The position numbers and the translations under genes are program-made. A stretch of DNA of 13,415 nt, taken from contig JBBKVR010000054.1 of the NCBI GenBank assembly GCA_037968575.1, positions 1 to 13,415 on the forward strand, given 5' to 3'. Shown here piece by piece: positions 1 through 6,320 of the stretch (its first letter is position 1; each line of letters opens with the position of its first letter). Origin of the DNA: UBA2137 sp037968575 (GTDB lineage: Bacteria > Pseudomonadota > Alphaproteobacteria > Micavibrionales > Micavibrionaceae). Under the pieces are notes generated by a model. That model had not been told where the DNA came from. It was given only the letters and a program-made list of their open reading frames with translations, and did not search any database.

Positions 1-1518
1 GGACTTTCAACTTCTGATATTCGTAATTTCTTACAAATGACCAATGAAGTTATGATTTCATGTGATAAAAACGGGACGTTTCGAAATGTAAGTTCTAAAT
101 TCCATGAGACGTTTGGATATTCTGAGGAACAACTTCCTTCATTACAATTTATGGACATTGTCGCCCCTGAGGACAGAGCAACTGTGCGCCCTATTCTCAT
201 CAACATGAAAAATGGCGAGCTTGAGAAAAATCAAACTGTGAGTTTTGAATCACGTATTATTTGCAGAAATGGTGAGCGCAGATGGATTGAATGGCGACAA
301 AGGAAATTTGGTTCCCAAATCTTCATGGTTGGCCAAGACCTTACACGCTTAAAACAGCAGCAAGAGACATTAGAAAATCAAAAGCAACAGCTGTCAGAAG
401 CCCAGGCCATTGGACGTATGGGGCACTGGACATGGCGCTTAGAAGACCATTCTGTTGAATGGTCAAAAGAAATATTTCGTATTCTTGGTGTGGAAGAAAA
501 AACCTTTCAGCCCAAAATAGATAACATCACCAAAGCCATACATCGCCGTGATTTGGGACGTGCCGTTCAATCTTTTCAGCGCGCAATGATAGATAAAAAA
601 GATTTTGAATTGGAATTTAGAATCAAACGTCCTGATGGTGATACGCGCTATATCAAATGCCAAGGTCGTTGCCGCATGGAAGAAGATGGCGAAGTGACTG
701 CTCTGTTTGGCATTATGCAAGACCTTACAGATCGCCATAAATATGAAACAGAATTAATGCAAGCTAAAGACTCAGCCGAGCGCGCTTATGCTACTAAATC
801 TCAGTTCCTAGCTAATATGAGCCATGAACTCCGCACACCCCTTAATGCCATTATTGGTTTTTCAGAAATGATTCAGCAACAACTTCTTGGACCTATAGGG
901 ACAGAGAAATATCTCGATTACGTCTCTGGTATTCGCGAAAGTGGTGAGCATTTACTCGATTTAATCACAGACATTTTGGACATGTCTAAAATCGAAGCTG
1001 GTAAATATGAGCTCGATATCGAAAAAGTTAAAATTCACGATGTTTTGGATATGGCACTCCACATGATGGAAAGCCGTGCACTTGATGACAATATAAAGCT
1101 TTCAGGAAATTGGAAAAAAGAAGCAAAGTCACCTGTCATTAAAGTTGACCGCAGGGCTGTGATGCAAATTGCTCTCAACATTTTATCCAACGCCGTTAAA
1201 TTCTCAGGCGAAAATGGTAAAGTCATCGCGGAATGCCTGCAACGAGATAACTATGTTGCGATTAAGGTAACTGACACAGGTATTGGAATCCCCGCCAATA
1301 AAATTAATGATATTCTGCGTCCATTCGAGCAAGTTTGTAATCAATATTCCCGTAACCATGATGGTTCTGGTTTAGGACTTGCCATCACAAAAGAACTGGC
1401 TGAGTTACATGGCGGGAATTTATTTGTTGAAAGCACTGTAGGCAAGGGAACGACCGTAACGATACGCTTGCCATTAGATGCGACAAAAACCAGACAAGAT
1501 ACTCAACGCGCTAGTTAG
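1..1518 (+). CDS. PAS-PAS sensor histidine kinase, 5' end outside window
   Basis: The reading frame is open to the first base, and the residues before the first ATG (position 37) look like the start of a PAS domain, so the gene begins upstream; 505 residues are visible. Numbering from the first visible codon: PAS fold about 1-115, a short Gln-rich coiled linker, a second PAS (PAS_3-like) about 136-246, then a HisKA dimerisation helix with H-box SHELRTPLN and phospho-acceptor His275. The ATP-binding domain has an N-box (N393, N397), G1 box DTGIGIP (425-431) and G2 box GSGLGLA (455-461). It should autophosphorylate in response to a ligand or redox signal sensed by PAS and pass phosphate to a response regulator. 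The visible part has no receiver domain and no membrane helix; helices could lie upstream. The core resembles PleC/DivJ-type alphaproteobacterial kinases. No regulator gene is adjacent, so its partner is unknown. Its stop overlaps the stop of the convergent SDR gene. Confidence 0.93.
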   Translation, partial: GLSTSDIRNFLQMTNEVMISCDKNGTFRNVSSKFHETFGYSEEQLPSLQFMDIVAPEDRATVRPILINMKNGELEKNQTVSFESRIICRNGERRWIEWRQRKFGSQIFMVGQDLTRLKQQQETLENQKQQLSEAQAIGRMGHWTWRLEDHSVEWSKEIFRILGVEEKTFQPKIDNITKAIHRRDLGRAVQSFQRAMIDKKDFELEFRIKRPDGDTRYIKCQGRCRMEEDGEVTALFGIMQDLTDRHKYETELMQAKDSAERAYATKSQFLANMSHELRTPLNAIIGFSEMIQQQLLGPIGTEKYLDYVSGIRESGEHLLDLITDILDMSKIEAGKYELDIEKVKIHDVLDMALHMMESRALDDNIKLSGNWKKEAKSPVIKVDRRAVMQIALNILSNAVKFSGENGKVIAECLQRDNYVAIKVTDTGIGIPANKINDILRPFEQVCNQYSRNHDGSGLGLAITKELAELHGGNLFVESTVGKGTTVTIRLPLDATKTRQDTQRAS

Positions 1519-2438
1519 GATGCTTCCGAGGTTTTGGCTCTTGTCTGTTCAAGACAATCAACCAAACCTTCTCTGTAAGTTGGGTATCCCAGCTCCATTG
1601 AGAACGCTTTCTTAACCTTCCCATTATTTACACGTTTGTTATCTGAGTAAAAGCTCATGGTAATTGGTGCAAGATTAGCCTTTTCAATATCTACAATTGG
1701 CGGAGGCTCAACGCCCATCAATTCACACGCATAACCAATAACATCATGACTAGGCGCTGGTTCATCATCTGCAATATTAAAGATTTCACCAGGAATTGGT
1801 TTATTCATGGAATTAACTAAAATATTGGCAATGTCTTTTACATGAATACGGTTAAAAACGTGGCCTTCTTTATAAATTCTACGTGCAATGCCCGCCTCTA
1901 CTGATTCAATGGCACTTCTGTCTGGTCCGTAAATTCCAGCCAATCTAAATATATGGAGAGGCAACCCACTTTTGAGGTGTAAACTATTCCATTGCTCCTC
2001 TGCATGGGCACGCCTTGAGCCTCTAATCGTACTAGGACGTACTTCAGCTGTCTCATCAACCAATTTCCCATCACGATCACCATAGACACCTGTGGTGGAC
2101 AAATACCCAAACCATTCAAGGTTAGGTAATTGAGTTATATCACTGGCATAAGCGCGGAAAACAGGGTCACCTTCTTTATCAGGCGGTGCAGAGATAAGGA
2201 TGTGTGTTGCATCTTCCAAGCGGTGCGATAATTCAGGAACAGGCGTCAATGTATCATGCAGATAGAGCTTAATACCTCGCTCTTTATAGTAATCACGCTT
2301 TTCGGGGTCACGAGTTGTACCCTTGATTATCCAGCTTTCACCATTTTCATTCAGGCTTTGTAGAAGACCTGCGAGATAGGTGCAGGTATAGCCAAAACCA
2401 AAACAAAAAAGGACTTTTTGGGTGGAACTATTGCTCAT
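1515..2438 (-). CDS. Atypical NAD(P)-binding SDR oxidoreductase (YeeZ/SDR_a5-like)
   Basis: This is a 307-residue Rossmann-fold protein of the NAD-dependent epimerase/dehydratase superfamily. The N-terminal nucleotide-binding loop is GFGYTC (residues 14-19) after a hydrophobic strand. The glycine motif is G-x-G-x-x-C, degenerate at the last position. LSTTGVYGD (113-121) matches the active-site strand of extended SDRs. The usual YxxxK pair is not visible: the corresponding place reads RGSRR (139-143). That fits the atypical SDR group that includes E. coli YeeZ, whose substrate is unknown. It is probably cytoplasmic, with no signal peptide. It lies 39 bases downstream of the FzlA-like gene on the same strand and is probably its operon partner. 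The last four bases overlap the end of the kinase gene running the other way. The family is fairly sure; the reaction is unknown. Confidence 0.85.
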   Translation of the reverse strand: MSNSSTQKVLFCFGFGYTCTYLAGLLQSLNENGESWIIKGTTRDPEKRDYYKERGIKLYLHDTLTPVPELSHRLEDATHILISAPPDKEGDPVFRAYASDITQLPNLEWFGYLSTTGVYGDRDGKLVDETAEVRPSTIRGSRRAHAEEQWNSLHLKSGLPLHIFRLAGIYGPDRSAIESVEAGIARRIYKEGHVFNRIHVKDIANILVNSMNKPIPGEIFNIADDEPAPSHDVIGYACELMGVEPPPIVDIEKANLAPITMSFYSDNKRVNNGKVKKAFSMELGYPTYREGLVDCLEQTRAKTSEAS

Positions 2439-2477
2439 TTTGTCTGTGACCTTTTATTCTTGTTTTTTTGTACAGTG

Positions 2478-3146
2478 CTAAAAATTCACATCTTCATAGT
2501 GTTTAACGGGCGTAAAACCAGGTACGCGGTCACTGAGAAGAGGTTGAAAAGACGGGCGCGACTTAACTCGTGCATACCAGTCACGTGCGGCGTGATGTTC
2601 ATCCCACTGAACATCGCCCATATAGTCAATTGCAGATATATGCGATGCAGCGGCAATATCGGCAAGTGAAAAATCATCACCTGCAAGCCAGCGTCTGCGC
2701 TCTATCAAGAAACCTATATAATCCAAATGGTAGTGAATATTTGCATGTCCAGCGCGAACAGATGGGCCATGTGGCTCACCTAGATGTAAGATTTGTTTCA
2801 TGATTTTTTCGCCGAAAAGGTTATCTGTGACCTCGCGGTTAAATTTCACATCAAACCACCCCACAAGGCGGCGAACTTCTGCACGTTGAACAGGATCTTG
2901 CCCCAGCAAACTTTTCTCCGGGTACACCTCTTCCAGATACTCACAAATGACAGCACTGTTCGATAGTGTCGTTCCGTCAGGCTCGACAAGCACTGGAACA
3001 TCACCTGCCGGGTTCAAAGCCAAGAAATCCGTGCGTCTTTCCCAAACTTTTTCAATTTGCAAATCAAATTCGAGTTGTTTTTCTGCCAAAACAATACGCG
3101 TTTTGCGGGAAAAAGGCTGAAGCCAAAGGTGAAATAGCGTTCTCAT
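2478..3146 (-). CDS. fzlA: GST-fold protein, probable FtsZ-binding FzlA homologue
   Basis: This is a 222-residue glutathione S-transferase fold protein. The thioredoxin-like N-domain spans about 1-80, with NPAGDVPVLV (45-54, cis-Pro51) and SNSAVICEYLEE (62-73). An all-helical C-domain spans about 90-205, with the SLADIAAASH helix at 160-169. Where catalytic GSTs carry Glu-Ser to hold glutathione, this one has Asn63-Ser64. It also has Trp35 in VWERR and an acidic-aromatic tail, HYEDVNF, at the very C-terminus. From memory, these are hallmarks of FzlA, the Caulobacter protein that curves FtsZ filaments and sets constriction rate. On that reading it acts at the division site rather than as a detoxifying enzyme. 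The alternative is an ordinary GST. It is read in the same direction as cytochrome b561 (43-base gap) and the SDR. No clear Shine-Dalgarno precedes the ATG. GST fold is near certain; FzlA identity is moderate. Confidence 0.65.
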   Translation of the reverse strand: MRTLFHLWLQPFSRKTRIVLAEKQLEFDLQIEKVWERRTDFLALNPAGDVPVLVEPDGTTLSNSAVICEYLEEVYPEKSLLGQDPVQRAEVRRLVGWFDVKFNREVTDNLFGEKIMKQILHLGEPHGPSVRAGHANIHYHLDYIGFLIERRRWLAGDDFSLADIAAASHISAIDYMGDVQWDEHHAARDWYARVKSRPSFQPLLSDRVPGFTPVKHYEDVNF

Positions 3147-3189
3147 GATGGAAAATCATATCATTTTTCACGAAATACGCTATCGGTTT

Positions 3190-3735
3190 TTAATCTTTCG
3201 GGAAACCGAGCATTCTCTTTAGTGTGATATCCTTATCAACGAAATGATGCTTTAACGCTCCTAAAACATGCAGAGTAATAAGAGCAATAAGAGTATACGC
3301 CAAATACTCATGGATAATCGCAAATATTTCTCCCATAGGTTCATCCTTTTCAACAAGAACAGGCAATTCAAACCACCCGAAAAACGAGACAGGATGTCCG
3401 TAACTTTGTGACATCAACCATCCCGACATAGGCATGAAGAACGCAGCGACATAGAGCAAAATATGAGAGCCCTTCGCCAAAAGTTTTTCCCATTTCTTAT
3501 GGGTTTTTAGTGATTTAGGATAGCTATGAGTAATAACCCATAAAAGCCGTGCCGCTATAATAGTCAGAACAGCAACACCCAAGGATTTGTGAAGACCGTA
3601 CCACTCCATCTTATCAGGAGAATAATCAAGATCTGTCATGTAGAGTCCCAACCCTAACATAAAGATAATCAGAACTGCACTTAACCAATGGAAAGATCTA
3701 GCAACAGAACTATAATTGTCATTTTTCTTACTCAT
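3190..3735 (-). CDS. Cytochrome b561 family di-haem membrane protein
   Basis: This 181-residue protein has four predicted membrane helices (about 13-33, 48-68, 88-108 and 138-162). Histidines sit at helix positions typical of the bacterial b561 family (CybB/YodB/YceJ): H16 in RSFHW, H49 in GLHKS, H91 in GSHILLY, H142 in IIHEYLAY and H156 in TLHVLG. Such proteins sit in the inner membrane and pass electrons between quinol and periplasmic or superoxide acceptors; the acceptor here cannot be told. The length is normal for the family. The ATG follows a good ribosome binding site (AGGTG) that overlaps the stop codon of the small membrane protein gene just upstream. Only seven bases separate the two genes, so they are almost certainly co-transcribed and translationally coupled. 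The FzlA-like gene follows after 43 bases. Confidence 0.93.
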   Translation of the reverse strand: MSKKNDNYSSVARSFHWLSAVLIIFMLGLGLYMTDLDYSPDKMEWYGLHKSLGVAVLTIIAARLLWVITHSYPKSLKTHKKWEKLLAKGSHILLYVAAFFMPMSGWLMSQSYGHPVSFFGWFELPVLVEKDEPMGEIFAIIHEYLAYTLIALITLHVLGALKHHFVDKDITLKRMLGFPKD

Positions 3736-3742
3736 ATTTCAC

Positions 3743-3940
3743 CTATAGGGTTTGATAGTAGTGAATGGCTAGATAAGACACAAAAAACGCGATGATCCAA
3801 TTCATCGTGCCATAAATCCAATGGAGTTTTTTATTCTTTACCAGATCTTCACTCGGGCGATTGCGCAAAATCATTGCTAACAGGAACTGCCCTAAAACAA
3901 ACCCACTAATGAACCCGATGATGCCAACAACATAGACCAT
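3743..3940 (-). CDS. Small two-helix membrane protein, unknown function
   Basis: The 65-residue protein is not recognised as any named family. It has two hydrophobic segments, about residues 2-25 and 41-62, joined by a charged loop (RNRPSEDLVKNKK). By the positive-inside rule the loop should be cytoplasmic and both ends periplasmic. The first helix has spaced glycines (G6, G9, G13, G17), suggesting helix packing. It is likely real because its stop overlaps the ribosome binding site of the cytochrome b561 gene and only seven bases separate the two. A role as a subunit or assembly helper of that cytochrome is inference from position. It would be the first gene of a four-gene minus-strand run and is divergent from uppP across a 62-base gap. 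No strong Shine-Dalgarno precedes its ATG, so the start is less certain. Confidence 0.72.
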   Translation of the reverse strand: MVYVVGIIGFISGFVLGQFLLAMILRNRPSEDLVKNKKLHWIYGTMNWIIAFFVSYLAIHYYQTL

Positions 3941-4002
3941 ATAATCAATTTACTGTAGCCTCGTCCTCATGTAAATAAATCCAAAAGGATTATAAAAATA
4001 AG

Positions 4003-4830
4003 ATGCTTTTTCTTCCTATAATTATTCTAGCATTGGTTCAGGGAATCACAGAATTCTTACCCATCAGCTCTAGTGGCCATCTTGTGCTGATGCACTGGCT
4101 TTTAGAAGGAAACGAAGCTTCGAATAACTATACCCAAAACCATCTTATGGACATTGCTGTCCATGTTGGTACTTTATTTGCAGTTCTTTTATATTTTAGA
4201 GAAGACGTTGCAAAACTTTTCATGGGTTTCTTTGGGTTTTTCTCTAAAGGTAAGGACAAGAATAAGAAACTTACTAGTTCAGTCATAGTTGCTTCAATAC
4301 CTGTTATACTTGCAGGCGCGCTTCTTCATAATTTTCAACCTGATTTTATGAATTCGCTAATGGTGATTGCTATTGCCAATATCGTTTTTGCAGTTCTTCT
4401 TTATATTTCTGACAGAGTGAAGGTCGCCTCTCGTACTTCCGAAACTCTCAGTCTTAAAGAGGCTCTATTTATTGGCGTAATGCAATCCTTAGCACTTATT
4501 CCAGGGACTAGCCGTTCAGGCGTTACAATGACTGCTGGGCGGTTTTTAGGGTTATCACGTGCAGAGGCTGCACGCTTCTCATTATTGTTAGCCATTATTG
4601 CCATTGGAGGAGCTGGAACTTTGGGAATATACGACGTGGCACAAGGCGGGGATGCAACATTCGGAATGGAAGTAGCGTTAGCTGCATTTATCGCCTTCAT
4701 CGCCGCTTATATCGCCATTATTCTCATGATGAGATGGTTAGAAAAGGCGACATTCACGCCTTTTGTACTTTACCGCATTTTATTCGGGATTATTCTGATT
4801 GCTCTTATTCAAACAGGGACGCTTGGATAA
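4003..4830 (+). CDS. uppP: Undecaprenyl-diphosphate phosphatase UppP (BacA)
   Basis: This 275-residue polytopic inner-membrane protein dephosphorylates undecaprenyl diphosphate to the monophosphate. That recycles the lipid carrier used for peptidoglycan and other envelope polymers, and such enzymes are associated with bacitracin resistance. Both family signatures are intact: QGITEFLPISSSGHL (residues 13-27), with Glu17 of the (E/Q)xxxE motif, the Ser cluster and His26; and PGTSRSG (167-173), with catalytic Arg171. About eight hydrophobic segments and the length match the family. The ATG at 4003 places the first motif at the usual distance from the N-terminus; an AAAGGA lies 13 bases upstream. 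The 62-base gap to the divergent small membrane protein must hold promoters for both directions, but I could not pick convincing boxes. The gene ends three bases from the convergent HlyD-type gene. Confidence 0.96.
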   Translation: MLFLPIIILALVQGITEFLPISSSGHLVLMHWLLEGNEASNNYTQNHLMDIAVHVGTLFAVLLYFREDVAKLFMGFFGFFSKGKDKNKKLTSSVIVASIPVILAGALLHNFQPDFMNSLMVIAIANIVFAVLLYISDRVKVASRTSETLSLKEALFIGVMQSLALIPGTSRSGVTMTAGRFLGLSRAEAARFSLLLAIIAIGGAGTLGIYDVAQGGDATFGMEVALAAFIAFIAAYIAIILMMRWLEKATFTPFVLYRILFGIILIALIQTGTLG

Positions 4831-4833
4831 AAC

Positions 4834-6318
4834 TTATCTTTCGCTCAAAGATTGATCGAGTGTTTTCACAAACGGTTTCAACAAGTACTGCATAACGCTT
4901 TTACGACCTGTCAGAATATCCACTTGGGCTTCCATACCTGTTGTAATGGGAAGAATTTCACCCTTACGTTTCAATTCTGTTTCCTTGGTTTCAACGCGCG
5001 CTCTGTAAAAGGTCTCGCCCTTCTCATCAGTAATCGTATCAGGAGAAATATCAATCAATTCACCTTCTAGTCCACCATAAATAGAAAAATCATAAGCTGT
5101 AATTTTGACTGTCGCCTTTTGTCCAGGCTTGTCGCCAATGCGTGGGCGCAAAAATGCAATATCTTTTGGTTTGATACGCACTTCGGCAAATAGAGGTTCA
5201 CCTTCAGGTACAATTTGTACAATTGGCTGACCCGCTTGCACAACACCACCTTTTGTATTAACCGTTAAATTATGGACAATACCGTTCACTGGCGAGGTCA
5301 CCGCTGTTCTATCTTTACGATCTTCCAAGCCTGTAATACTTGCCTCAAGAGAGTTAATTTCAATCTGCTTCTCTGATAATTGTATGCGTGCTTCAGCTTG
5401 GGCTGTTTTTTCTAGTTCTTCAATACGAGCTTCGGCCTCTTGAATAGCCGATTGCGCACGAGGCAATTGTTGTCTAACTCCGTTTAATTCTGTTTGTTTT
5501 TCACGTATGCCGCGCTCTAATTGAATGAGTTCAATTTGCGGCGCAGAACCACGTTCAACAAGTGGCGCAATCATGTTTTTCTCTTGTCGAGATAGACCGA
5601 TAACCGTATTTAAGTCACCCGCTCTTGTGGAAAGCTCCGAAACTTCTTGGCGACGTTGGCGAAGCTGTTGATCAAGAACGTTTTTTTGCTGGTACATTTG
5701 TGCTTTATTTGCAAGGAATGTATTTTTCTCTGCATTCACACTTCTTGGCGCATTTTCCATCACCTTCTCAGAGAATTCGATTTCTTCTTTGCCTTCAACT
5801 TCTGCTTTTAAGCGGGCGACAGTGGCAAGAAGGCCATAATAACGTGCTTCATTGGTTTCAAGATCGGATGTTGCCGCTACAGCACGAAGACGAATAAGAA
5901 GGTCACCTTTTTTAACGCGATCACCTTTGACAACAAAGAATTCGTCGACAATACCTGGCTCCAAAGAGGCGACTTCCTGCAATTCACTGGAAGGAATAAT
6001 TTTACCAAAACCACGTGTGACTTCATCAAGCCTTGCTATGTTTGCCCAAACCACAAAGAAAACAAAAAACAAAGCAATAACAACCAAAACAACGTGCTTG
6101 CTGACAGGAAGTTCTTCATCAGTAATAAATGTCTTTTCGGCATGAGCTTGCAGTCTTTCAACTTGCTTTTTTGCCCAATCCATCCGGATTTTATTCCATT
6201 CAGAGGTTTCGTTTACGCTCATATCAAGCGTTGCTTTGCCACCCTCAGGCATGGTTGGCACTTCCATTTTTCCTGTATGCTGCTTTTGTATCGGTTTTTT
6301 GTCTTCTTCTTTTGCCAT
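4834..6318 (-). CDS. HlyD-family type I secretion membrane fusion protein (LapC-like)
   Basis: The 494-residue periplasmic adaptor links the inner-membrane ABC exporter to the TolC-like outer-membrane channel. In order it has: a long charged cytoplasmic tail (1-74); one membrane helix (about 75-95); a first lipoyl half-motif (PGIVDEFFVVKGDRVKKGDL, 121-140); a long alpha-helical coiled-coil hairpin rich in Glu, Gln and Arg (about 150-330); the second lipoyl half (TAVTSPVNGIVHNL); and a C-terminal beta-barrel domain ending near the RKSVMQYLLKP helix. This is the layout of TIGR01843-type HlyD/LapC/PrtE adaptors. Its ATG lies two bases after the stop of the ABC gene, with only a weak GGAA ahead of it, so translational coupling is likely. 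It is the last gene of the exporter operon. No terminator hairpin fits between it and the uppP stop. The partner genes upstream make its role firm. Confidence 0.95.
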   Translation of the reverse strand: MAKEEDKKPIQKQHTGKMEVPTMPEGGKATLDMSVNETSEWNKIRMDWAKKQVERLQAHAEKTFITDEELPVSKHVVLVVIALFFVFFVVWANIARLDEVTRGFGKIIPSSELQEVASLEPGIVDEFFVVKGDRVKKGDLLIRLRAVAATSDLETNEARYYGLLATVARLKAEVEGKEEIEFSEKVMENAPRSVNAEKNTFLANKAQMYQQKNVLDQQLRQRRQEVSELSTRAGDLNTVIGLSRQEKNMIAPLVERGSAPQIELIQLERGIREKQTELNGVRQQLPRAQSAIQEAEARIEELEKTAQAEARIQLSEKQIEINSLEASITGLEDRKDRTAVTSPVNGIVHNLTVNTKGGVVQAGQPIVQIVPEGEPLFAEVRIKPKDIAFLRPRIGDKPGQKATVKITAYDFSIYGGLEGELIDISPDTITDEKGETFYRARVETKETELKRKGEILPITTGMEAQVDILTGRKSVMQYLLKPFVKTLDQSLSER

Positions 6319-6320
6319 GA

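Noticed and set aside
2418..2803. Overlapping short + strand frames across the SDR-FzlA junction
   Set aside because: They lie antisense to two well-supported genes and lack any recognisable protein pattern.
3941..4002. Promoter boxes TTTACT and TAAATA (3949-3977) for uppP and a lone TATAAT on the minus strand
   Set aside because: The + strand pair matches only four and three of six bases, and the minus-strand -10 has no -35 at the right distance; too weak to list as features.
4401..4700. Open frame of 99 codons antisense to uppP
   Set aside because: It covers the conserved PGTSRSG coding region of uppP in reverse; composition is that of a shadow frame.
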